DNA of 64,000 nucleotides, taken from positions 21,121 through 85,120 of the forward strand of contig NZ_JABUXW010000020.1 in assembly GCF_014897585.1 (NCBI RefSeq), written 5' to 3'. Positions 26,136-33,320 of the stretch are shown here, piece by piece. The stretch comes from Brachybacterium tyrofermentans (GTDB taxonomy: Bacteria; Actinomycetota; Actinomycetes; Actinomycetales; Dermabacteraceae). Every line of letters starts with the position of its first letter. Position 1 is the first letter of the stretch. The notes beneath the pieces were generated by a model. That model saw only the letters and a program-made list of their open reading frames with translations. It ran no database searches and was not told the origin of the DNA. A program made the translations under genes and the position numbers.

Positions 26136-26195
26136 GTCGAGCCTGCACCACGTGTCGTTGAGGCTCCTCTCACCGACACATGGCGCAGGCTCGAC
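26136..26195. repeat. Palindromic repeat family D, copy 1
   Basis: A 60-bp element: 11-bp perfect outer arms (GTCGAGCCTGC and complement), then 16-nt inner arms pairing at 13 positions, and a 6-nt loop. It recurs in opposite orientation at 50485-50544 with 49 of 60 bases identical, most differences being paired so that the stem is kept. Confidence 0.85.
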
Positions 26196-26309
26196 AGTGG
26201 CCAGCGAGGTGCGGGGCCCATCCACGCCGCGGCACGAGGCGACGCGGCACGAGGCGACGCGGGGCGAGGCGCGGCCGTGGAGTGGGAAGTCGCCCGTCGG
26301 CCCCGCGGC

Positions 26310-28031
26310 TCAGCTCGTGCTGAGGCGGGACTCCTCGTCGGTCCGGCGTTCGCGGTTTCGCACCATCGGGTCGCGGCGCAGCATCATCACGAGCGAGACG
26401 GCGAGCGCGAGGATCACGAAGATGAACGGCGCCGCGGAGAGCATCACCGCCGTCTGCAGCGCCTGCAGGCCGCCGGCGTAGAGCAGCACGGCGGCCGTCG
26501 CACCGGTGAGCACGCCCCACATGCCCATCAGCGGACGGCTGGGGTTCAGACGGCCGTCGGAGGAGATCACCGCGAGCACGTAGGTGTTCGAGTCCGCGCT
26601 GGTCACGAAGTACATGATCACCAGAGCCACGGCGACCACCGAGGTGAGGCCCGTCAGCGGCAGCTCATCGAGCAGGGCGAAGAATGCGGTGTTGACGTTC
26701 TCGGTCGCGGCCTCGCCGATCCCGGTTCCGCGCTCGAGGTCCATGAACATCGCCGAGCCGCCGAACACGGTGAACCAGGCGGAGAAGATCAGGCTCGGCA
26801 CGCCGAGCACGACCAGCACGAACTGACGGATCGTGCGACCGCGGGAGATGCGGGCGAGGAAGATGCCCACGAAAGCGCCCCAGGAGATCCACCAGGCCAT
26901 CATGAAGTAGGTCCAGAACTGCATCCATTCCACGTCGGCGCCGTCGGTGGGCAGCATCAGGCTGATCTCGACGAAATCTCCGACATAGCCGCCGAGCGAG
27001 CGGAGGAAGAGGTTGATCAGCCAGCTGGTGGGGCCGGTGGCGAGGACGAACAGCAGCAGGGCTGCAGCCACCACCATCGTGGTCTGGCTCAGGTAGCGGA
27101 TCCCTCGCCCGATGCCGCTCATCGCCGACGCCGTGAACAGCACGGTGACCAGCGCGATGATCACGAGCTGCACGCCGGTGGTGGTGAGGTCGAGGCCGGT
27201 CAGGCGGCTCATGCCCTGGCTGATCTGGGCGGCTCCGAGCCCCAGCGAGGTCGTGGTGCCGAACAGGGTGGACAGGATGACCAGCACGTCGATCGCCTTT
27301 CCGACCGGGCCGTCGGCGTGACGGCCGATCAGCGGGCGCAGGATCGGCGAGACCAGTCCCTTGTTCCCCAGGCGGTGGGTGGAGTACCCGATCGCCAGGC
27401 CGAAGGTGGCGAACACCGCCCAGGCGTGCAGCCCCCAGTCCAGGAACGTGAAGCGCAGGGCATCGACCACGGCCTCCCGGCTGCCGGGCTCGGCGAGGCC
27501 GTGTGGAGGGGTGACCAGGTGGGAGACCGGTTCGGCGACGCCGTAGGTGACCATCCCGATACCCATCACGGCACCCAGCAGCATCGCGATCCACGCGAAG
27601 GTGGGGTACTCGGGGCGGGAGTCGTCCGGGCCCAGGCGGATGTCGCCGAAGCGGGTCACGGCGAGCACGAGCAGCAGCCCGATCAGGCACAGCGGGATCA
27701 GCAGCAGCGACCATCCGCCGGTGGTGGTCACCCACTGCATCGCGCTCTCGGCGGCGGAGCTCATCTGCGCGGGCCAGAAGCCAGCGGCGACGAGGAGGGC
27801 GACGATGAGCGCCACGGCCACCCACACCACGGCGCCGCCGGTGCTGCCGGGGACCTGCGGGTCGCGCGGGAAGCGATCCGCATCGCGCCGGGCGCGGCGT
27901 GGAGCGTCGTCGCGTGGGCTGCGGCGTGGGCCGGGGCCATCGTCGGCACCAGCAGGGAGCGGGTCGGCAGGAAGCGGTTCCCCGGGAGGAGGCTCCGAGG
28001 GACGTGGGTCGGCAGAGGGGTCCAGCGACAT
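26310..28031 (-). CDS. BCCT-family (betaine/carnitine/choline) transporter
   Basis: A 573-residue secondary transporter with about twelve helices after a 65-residue Pro/Asp/Arg-rich cytoplasmic tail. The BCCT signature WWISWGAFVGIFLARISRGRTIRQF is present, along with GxMGIGMVTYGVAEPVSHL (glycine-rich helix) and FTFLDWGLHAWAVF, whose aromatic residues build the quaternary-amine site. It likely imports a compatible solute or choline-type compound with Na+ or H+. If choline, the link to the upstream glycerophosphodiester genes would be natural, but nothing in the sequence proves it. Convergent with ferritin. Confidence 0.93.
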   Translation of the reverse strand: MSLDPSADPRPSEPPPGEPLPADPLPAGADDGPGPRRSPRDDAPRRARRDADRFPRDPQVPGSTGGAVVWVAVALIVALLVAAGFWPAQMSSAAESAMQWVTTTGGWSLLLIPLCLIGLLLVLAVTRFGDIRLGPDDSRPEYPTFAWIAMLLGAVMGIGMVTYGVAEPVSHLVTPPHGLAEPGSREAVVDALRFTFLDWGLHAWAVFATFGLAIGYSTHRLGNKGLVSPILRPLIGRHADGPVGKAIDVLVILSTLFGTTTSLGLGAAQISQGMSRLTGLDLTTTGVQLVIIALVTVLFTASAMSGIGRGIRYLSQTTMVVAAALLLFVLATGPTSWLINLFLRSLGGYVGDFVEISLMLPTDGADVEWMQFWTYFMMAWWISWGAFVGIFLARISRGRTIRQFVLVVLGVPSLIFSAWFTVFGGSAMFMDLERGTGIGEAATENVNTAFFALLDELPLTGLTSVVAVALVIMYFVTSADSNTYVLAVISSDGRLNPSRPLMGMWGVLTGATAAVLLYAGGLQALQTAVMLSAAPFIFVILALAVSLVMMLRRDPMVRNRERRTDEESRLSTS

Positions 28032-28408
28032 GGCGCGGTCCGTTCATGAGGGCGCTGCCGTGCCGGGACTGCTGGAGGGCAGAGGGGCAGGCGACGACAG
28101 AGGAGGAGGTCCGCAACGGCCCATGGGCTGACGGGAGCGCCGCAGGGGTCCGGTTGCGAAGCGCCCCACCCTACGGGGACGAAGACCTCGCACCAGGGCT
28201 CTCGCGGAAAGTTGGGGCGCAGGTCTCGTCCACAGGCAGAGGACCGCCCCGACAGAGCCACGGTGGAGCGCGCCCGCCGCATGGTCGGCGAGCGGCTCGT
28301 CGTCGACGATCCTGACCGGGTGTGCGCCGTCGGATCCGAGCGGGACGTGCCAGACTGCGCTGACGTGGACGGCAAGGACGCCGCCCGATCTCGACCTGGG
28401 AGGACGTC
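28032..28408. other. Gene-free interval, nothing recognised
   Basis: The 377 nt between the divergent BCCT and VOC genes show no supported gene, clear operator or repeat. Both promoters presumably lie here. Confidence 0.5.
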
Positions 28409-28900
28409 ATGCCCGCACCGCAGAACTCGCCGTACATCAGCTTCCCGAACAACGCCGCAGAGGTCCTCGCCCACTGGCAGGAACTGTTCGGCGGCACGCT
28501 CGACATCACCCTCTACGACGACCTCCCGGACCTCTCCGGCTTCCCCTTCACGCCCCCGCCCGGCACGGTCGCGCACGGCACCCTCACCGGCGGACTCCTG
28601 ACCGTCGCGGGCGGGGATGGCATCGGCGAGCCGGGCCAGGAGCTGCCACCGCTGGAGTCGGAGGTGTACTCCTTCCTCGTCGGCCTCGACGCGGTCGATC
28701 AGGCGCACACGCTCATCGACACCGTCACCGCGGCGGGCGGCCGGGTCGCGATGCCCTTCGCCCTCGCCCCCTGGGGCGATCACTACGGCCAGGTGGTCGA
28801 CCGCTACGGCGTGATGTTCGCGCTGGTCGTGGCTGGGAACGCCGAGAGCGCCGAGAGCGCCGAGAGCGCCGAGAGCGCCGAGAAAGCCGAGAAAGCCTGA
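28409..28900 (+). CDS. VOC-superfamily protein, PhnB-like
   Basis: A 163-residue glyoxalase/bleomycin-resistance fold protein of the PhnB/YjdN branch: ISFPNNAAEVLAHWQELFGGTLDITLYDD at the N-terminus and AGGRVAMPFALAPWGDHYGQVVDRYGVMFAL at the C-terminus are diagnostic. Such proteins are often metal-independent dimers without known substrate. The last 20 residues are an AES/AEK repeat encoded by a 9-bp array and are unlikely to be part of the fold. A GGGAGGA ribosome binding site precedes the ATG. Confidence 0.85.
   Translation: MPAPQNSPYISFPNNAAEVLAHWQELFGGTLDITLYDDLPDLSGFPFTPPPGTVAHGTLTGGLLTVAGGDGIGEPGQELPPLESEVYSFLVGLDAVDQAHTLIDTVTAAGGRVAMPFALAPWGDHYGQVVDRYGVMFALVVAGNAESAESAESAESAEKAEKA
28841..28894. 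repeat. 9-bp array encoding an AES/AEK tail
   Basis: Six units, four GCCGAGAGC and two GCCGAGAAA, immediately before the stop codon of the VOC gene. They code for a charged, probably helical or disordered tail whose length could vary between strains. Confidence 0.9.
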
Positions 28901-28998
28901 CCGGCCGGGGGTCGACGCCGAGCCCATGGCCGGCAGTCGTGGACGAGCCGATGGCGACCGGGACCCATCCCACTCTTGTTGAAAACTGAACCACTGGA

Positions 28999-29004
28999 TA
29001 GGGT
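28999..29004 (+). promoter_or_regulatory. -10 hexamer, leaderless start (LLM oxidoreductase)
   Basis: TAGGGT ends 6 nt before the ATG at 29011. TTGTTG lies 17 nt upstream of it and can serve as a -35 element. Confidence 0.55.
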
Positions 29005-29010
29005 GGCCCC

Positions 29011-30078
29011 ATGCGAGCCTTCGGATTCCTCAGTTTCGGCCACTACGGCGGCAGCCCGGCGCAGGGTGGCCTCAGCGCCCGCCAGATGCTGCACGACGCG
29101 ATCGACATCTCCGTCGGCGCGGACGAGCTCGGCGTCAACGGCGCCTACTTCCGCGTCCACCACTACGCCAAGCAGTCCACCTCTCCGATGCCCCTGCTCG
29201 CCGCGGTCGCCGCGCGCACGCAGCGCATCGAGGTCGGTACCGGCGTGATCGACATGCGCTACGAGAACCCGCTCTACCTCGCCGAGGAGGCCGCCGCCCT
29301 GGACCTGATCGCCGACGGCCGCGTGGCGCTCGGCATCTCCCGCGGCGCCCCCGAGGCGGCGGATCGCGGCTGGGAATCCTTCGGGTACACCGGCTCCACG
29401 GACCCGCGCGGGGCCGACATCGCCCAGTCGAAGTTCGAGGCGTTCCTGCAGGCCATCCAGGGGCAGCCGATGGCCCGTGCGGCCGCGCAGCCCTATATGT
29501 CCGACGCCGCACCCCACGCCCCGCTGCGCATCGAGCCGCAGTCCGAGGACCTCCTCCAGCACATCTGGTGGGGCGCCGGATCCCGCGAGACCGCCGAGCG
29601 CACCGGCACCCAGGGACTGAACCTCATGAGCTCGACCCTGCTCACCGAGGCCACCGGCGCCTCCTTCGGCGACCTCCAGGCCGAGCAGATCGACGTCTTC
29701 CGCGAGGCGTTCCGCGAGGCCGGGCACGAGCACACCCCGCGGGTGTCCGTCTCCCGCAGCGTCTTCCCGATCGTCACCGAGCAGGATCGCCTGATGTTCG
29801 GCATGCGCCCGGGCGAGGACACCGACCAGATCGGCATCATCGACAACACCCGCTCGACGTTCGGCCGCTCCTACACGGGCGAGCCGGACCAGCTCATCGA
29901 GCAGCTGAAGGCCGACGCCGCCGTGCAGTCCGCCGACACCCTCATGCTCACGATCCCCTCGCAGGCCGGCGTGGAGCTGAACCTGCACATCCTGGAGTCC
30001 TTCGCGCAGCATGTGGCGCCGGCCCTGGGCTGGGTGCCGAACACCGAGGGCCCGGTCCAGGGCGACCCGATCGCCTGA
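29011..30078 (+). CDS. LLM-class flavin-dependent oxidoreductase
   Basis: A 355-residue luciferase-like monooxygenase fold (TIM barrel). Landmarks are FGFLSFGHYGG at the N-terminus, AYFRVHHYAKQSTSPMPLLAAVAARTQRIEVGTGVIDMRYENPLYLAEEAAALDLIADGRVALGISRGAPE, and the FMN-contacting SFGYTGS segment. Such enzymes use reduced flavin from a partner reductase to oxidise small molecules; the substrate is unknown and no reductase is adjacent. It precedes the exonuclease gene by 37 nt, though that gene has its own -10 element. Confidence 0.88.
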   Translation: MRAFGFLSFGHYGGSPAQGGLSARQMLHDAIDISVGADELGVNGAYFRVHHYAKQSTSPMPLLAAVAARTQRIEVGTGVIDMRYENPLYLAEEAAALDLIADGRVALGISRGAPEAADRGWESFGYTGSTDPRGADIAQSKFEAFLQAIQGQPMARAAAQPYMSDAAPHAPLRIEPQSEDLLQHIWWGAGSRETAERTGTQGLNLMSSTLLTEATGASFGDLQAEQIDVFREAFREAGHEHTPRVSVSRSVFPIVTEQDRLMFGMRPGEDTDQIGIIDNTRSTFGRSYTGEPDQLIEQLKADAAVQSADTLMLTIPSQAGVELNLHILESFAQHVAPALGWVPNTEGPVQGDPIA

Positions 30079-30103
30079 CCGGCACGGCTGGCTGACCAGC
30101 ACG

Positions 30104-30109
30104 TACCCT
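30104..30109 (+). promoter_or_regulatory. -10 hexamer, leaderless start (exonuclease III)
   Basis: TACCCT lies 6 nt before the ATG at 30116 and supports this start. Confidence 0.45.
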
Positions 30110-30115
30110 CGACGC

Positions 30116-31207
30116 ATGCTGCGCATCGCCACGGCCAACATCAACGGGATCCGCGCCACGCATCGTCGGGGGTTCGACGATTGGCTGGCCACGCGGGGCT
30201 GCGACGTGATCGCGCTCCAGGAGGTGCGGGCGCAGGCGGACAGGATCCCCGAGCGCGCGTTCGGGGACTTCCACGTCGCCCTCGACACAGGGACCCTGCC
30301 CGGGCGCAACGGCGTCGCGGTGCTCACCCAGCAGGCCCCCGCGGCGGTGCGGACCTGGAGCGGGACCGCCCTCATGGGTGGGCCGACGGGAACCCCCGGC
30401 GCGAGCGGCACCACGGGAACGCCGGACGCAGGCAGCACCACGGGAACGCCGGATGCGGGCAGCGCCACGGGGTCACCGGGCGCGCGTGACACGGGCTGGC
30501 CGATGATGACTGGAGCTGGCGATATCGCCAGCTCCCATCACGATCGGCCCGCCGGCGGCACCAGCACCCTCGAGCTCATCCCGTCCCCCGACCACGTCCC
30601 GCTCTCGCGCGGGCTCGGCCCCTTCGCCACCCACGGCCGCTACCTGGAGGTCGACCTCGCCGACGCACCGGTCACGATCGCCTGCCTCTACCTGCCCAAG
30701 GGCGGCCTTCCCGTCGAGCTGCAGCGCCCCGAACGGATGCGCGAGGCACCCGACGGTGGGGCCCGCTACGCCCGGAAGATGGGCTTCATGGCGGCGTTCT
30801 CGCGGTATCTGACCAGCACCCGACGGGCGGCCGCCGCCGCGGGCCGCGAGTTCCTCCTCATGGGCGACCTCAACATCGCGCACACCCGGCAGGACCTCGC
30901 CGCGTGGAGACGGAATCAGCAGAACGACGGCTTCCTCCCGGAGGAGCGGGAGTGGTTCGGGCAGCAGCTCTCCCCGCGCACGCTGGTCGACGTCGTGCGG
31001 AGCCTGCATCCGGATGAGGACGGTCCGTACTCATGGTGGTCGTGGCTGGGGCAGTCCTTCGCGAAGGATGCGGGATGGCGCCTGGACTATCACCTGGCCA
31101 CGCCGCGTCTGGCCCGCAGCGCCGTCCGCGCCGAGGTCGACCGGGAGTTCCGCGGCGTGCGGCTCTCGGATCACTCACCGGTGATCGTCGACTACGACCT
31201 GCGCTGA
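30116..31207 (+). CDS. xth: Exodeoxyribonuclease III with in-frame low-complexity insertion
   Basis: A 363-residue member of the ExoIII/APE endonuclease-exonuclease-phosphatase family, which cuts at abasic sites and trims 3' ends in base excision repair. Core motifs are intact: RIATANINGIRA (Asn7-type), VIALQEVRAQ (metal Glu), YLPKGG, FLLMGDLNIAHTRQDL, DAGWRLDYHLAT and LSDHSPVIVDYDL (catalytic His). Between VLTQQAPAAVRTWS and the next core strand (GRYLEVDL) about 75 residues are inserted: 27-bp repeats encoding TTGTPDAGS-type units, then a segment encoded by a palindromic element. Typical family members are 250-270 residues. The insertion falls in a surface loop, so activity may survive. Confidence 0.9.
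   Translation: MLRIATANINGIRATHRRGFDDWLATRGCDVIALQEVRAQADRIPERAFGDFHVALDTGTLPGRNGVAVLTQQAPAAVRTWSGTALMGGPTGTPGASGTTGTPDAGSTTGTPDAGSATGSPGARDTGWPMMTGAGDIASSHHDRPAGGTSTLELIPSPDHVPLSRGLGPFATHGRYLEVDLADAPVTIACLYLPKGGLPVELQRPERMREAPDGGARYARKMGFMAAFSRYLTSTRRAAAAAGREFLLMGDLNIAHTRQDLAAWRRNQQNDGFLPEEREWFGQQLSPRTLVDVVRSLHPDEDGPYSWWSWLGQSFAKDAGWRLDYHLATPRLARSAVRAEVDREFRGVRLSDHSPVIVDYDLR
30377..30484. repeat. Degenerate 27-bp repeats inside the exonuclease III gene
   Basis: Four diverged copies of a 27-bp unit (best pair 30404-30430 and 30431-30457) code for repeats of the type GSTTGTPDA. All stay in frame. They abut the palindromic element that follows. Confidence 0.8.
30498..30549. repeat. Palindromic repeat family A, copy 2 (inside exonuclease III gene)
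   Basis: Two 26-nt arms meet at 30523/30524 with no loop and differ at only four positions; the central 24 bp are a perfect palindrome containing GAGCTGGCGATATCGCCAGC. The core matches the hairpin at 2534-2589. It is read in frame as WPMMTGAGDIASSHHDR, within the insertion that is foreign to the nuclease fold. Confidence 0.85.
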
Positions 31208-31277
31208 CATGCTCGCCCTCCACCCCCGCACAGACGGGCGGACCATGGCGGGATCGTGAACGGTCTCGGCTGCGGGG

Positions 31278-31295
31278 ATGGCCAGTCGATGACGA
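31278..31295. promoter_or_regulatory. Conserved upstream element, phoD copy 1
   Basis: GATGGCCAGTCGATGACG is 87 nt before the ATG of the first phosphatase gene. The same 18-mer with one change occurs at nearly the same distance from the second phosphatase gene. Conservation outside the coding region suggests a regulatory role. Confidence 0.45.
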
Positions 31296-31381
31296 TCCGG
31301 TCAGCCCCGCCCAGAACGCCTCGCGCGGCGCAACGGCCGTGGCGAGGATGAGAATCCCGTGTCCCCCAGAACAGGATTCCC

Positions 31382-33031
31382 ATGAGCGATCTCTCCGGAA
31401 GCCTCCTCGGCCAGGAGCCCCAGCAGTCCACCCGATTCATCGCGCCGGACCGTCGGGCGAACCTCGCCCGGCAGCGCCGGATGAGCCGCCGGATCTTCAC
31501 CGGCGCCTCCCTGACCACGCTCGCCACGGCCGGGGTGCTCGGCATCCAGACGGCCAGCGCCGAGGGGAACTGGCGCGAGAAGGAGCCCTTCACCCTGGGG
31601 ATCGCCTCCGGGGACCCCACCAGCAGCTCGGTGGTGCTGTGGACCCGGCTCGCCATCGACCCGCACGTGATCGACGGTCGCGGCGGCATGCCGAACGTCC
31701 CCGTCGAGGTGCGCTGGGAGCTCGCGAGCGACGAACGCTTCCGCTCGATCGTGCGCCGCGGCACCGAGACCGCCCGTCCCGAGGAGGCGCACAGCGTCCA
31801 CGTGGAGCTCGAGGACCTGCCCGCCGATTCCGAGTTCTACTACCGCTTCCGCACCGGGCGGCACGTCTCCCCCGTCGGCCGCACGCTGACCACCCCGGCC
31901 AGCGGCAGCACCCGGAACCTGCGGATGGTGCACCTGTCCTGCTCCCACTGGGAGGGCGGATGGTTCACCGCCTACCGGCGCGCCGCCGAGGACCACCCCG
32001 ACCTGGTGTTCGGGCTCGGGGACTACATCTACGAGGGCCGGCCCGCCACCGGGAAGACCCGTACCCACCCGGGCAAGCTGTGCACCACGCTCGAGGACTA
32101 CCGCCTGCGGTATGCGACCTACAAGACCGACCCCGACCTGCAGCTGCTGCACGCGACCGCGCCGTGGATCGTCACCTGGGACGACCACGAGATCCAGAAC
32201 AACTGGGCCGGTGAGTACCCCACGGACGGCGTGCCGACCGACGCGTGGGTGGCCCGCAAGATCGCCGCGGAGCAGGCCTACTACGAGAACATGCCGCTGC
32301 GACGCTCGAGCGCCCCGACGGGCTCGTCGATCCAGCTCTTCCGTCGGCTGAGCTGGGGCGACCTCGCCACCTTCCATGTGCTCGACACCCGCCAGTACCG
32401 AGACCTGCAGGCCTGCCACGACGGCGGCAAGACCTGGTGGTTCGAGGACTGCGAGGAGCAGACCGATCCGTCGCGCACCCTGCTCGGCGACCGTCAGGAG
32501 CAGTGGCTGCTGGACGGGATGGGCGAGTCGACGTCGACCTGGCAGCTCTTCGCGCAGAGCGTCTTCTTCGCCAAGCGCGATGGGCTCGTGGGGCCGGGGG
32601 CGACCGCCAGCTCGGACGGGTGGGACGGGTACCGCGCTGACCGCGACACCCTGGTGGACAGCTGGGCGGAACGGGGCGTCGTGAATCCCGTGGTGCTCAC
32701 CGGCGATGTGCACGTGCACTACGCCAACGAGCTGAAGGCCGATTTCGACGACCCGGGCTCGGCGACCCGTGGCGTGGAGCTCGTGGCGACCTCGATCACC
32801 TCCGGCGGCGACGGCAGCGACACGGTCAGCAACGAGGAGACGATCTACGCCGAGAACCCGCACATCAAGTACATCCGCGGCCGCCGCGGGTACGTGTTCT
32901 CGGAGTACTCGGCCGAGGAGCTGCGGGTGGATTTCAAGACCGTCTCGGCGGTCACCACCCCCGATGCCCCGGTATCGATCGACAGGTCGTTCGTGGTGCC
33001 CGCCGGGGAGCCCGCGCTGCACGAGGCGTGA
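31382..33031 (+). CDS. phoD: Exported alkaline phosphatase D (copy 1)
   Basis: A 549-residue PhoD phosphatase/phosphodiesterase. A Tat signal spans residues about 28-60 (ARQRRMSRRIFTGASLTTLATAGVLG...ASA). The N-terminal Fn3-like domain has FTLGIASGDPTSSSVVLWTRL; the catalytic domain has VHLSCSHWEGGWFTAYRRAAEDHPDLVFGLGDYIYEG (metal ligands Cys and Asp), WDDHEIQNNWAG and VLTGDVHVHYANEL, all PhoD metal-site motifs that bind Fe3+ and Ca2+. PhoD releases phosphate from monoesters and diesters, including teichoic acid, under phosphate starvation. The second copy follows 289 nt downstream. Confidence 0.95.
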   Translation: MSDLSGSLLGQEPQQSTRFIAPDRRANLARQRRMSRRIFTGASLTTLATAGVLGIQTASAEGNWREKEPFTLGIASGDPTSSSVVLWTRLAIDPHVIDGRGGMPNVPVEVRWELASDERFRSIVRRGTETARPEEAHSVHVELEDLPADSEFYYRFRTGRHVSPVGRTLTTPASGSTRNLRMVHLSCSHWEGGWFTAYRRAAEDHPDLVFGLGDYIYEGRPATGKTRTHPGKLCTTLEDYRLRYATYKTDPDLQLLHATAPWIVTWDDHEIQNNWAGEYPTDGVPTDAWVARKIAAEQAYYENMPLRRSSAPTGSSIQLFRRLSWGDLATFHVLDTRQYRDLQACHDGGKTWWFEDCEEQTDPSRTLLGDRQEQWLLDGMGESTSTWQLFAQSVFFAKRDGLVGPGATASSDGWDGYRADRDTLVDSWAERGVVNPVVLTGDVHVHYANELKADFDDPGSATRGVELVATSITSGGDGSDTVSNEETIYAENPHIKYIRGRRGYVFSEYSAEELRVDFKTVSAVTTPDAPVSIDRSFVVPAGEPALHEA

Positions 33032-33218
33032 CGAGCAGGCTCGCCCACCACCTCGGCCGGGAGGAGCGGGGCACCTGCTGAACGGTGAGGTCCCTGAGCA
33101 GGCCTCCCGTCAGCAGGACCGCGGAGACGAGGCCGTGGGTGATCGCTCCGCGCGGGGTGCCCCCGCAGCCGACAGACGGGCCGCCCGTGTCGACCCGATG
33201 AACCGCCGCCGCCGGAAC

Positions 33219-33236
33219 GATGGCCGGTCGATGACG
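33219..33236. promoter_or_regulatory. Conserved upstream element, phoD copy 2
   Basis: GATGGCCGGTCGATGACG, one base different from 31278-31295, lies 85 nt before the GTG of the second phosphatase gene. It supports duplication of gene plus promoter. Confidence 0.45.
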
Positions 33237-33320
33237 TTCTCAGCGGACTTCCGCGAACCTCGAGCGAGACGGCCGCCCGGATGGTACCTATGGAAATCCT
33301 TACCTCAGATTGGGAACTCC

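Larger units (their letters stand above)
25961..26309. other. Gene-free interval with array, terminator and palindrome
   Basis: The 349 nt between convergent ferritin and BCCT genes hold no gene. In order they contain an 18-bp array, a hairpin terminator, a family-D palindrome, and a short 15-bp GCACGAGGCGACGCG duplication (26232-26261). Confidence 0.7.
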
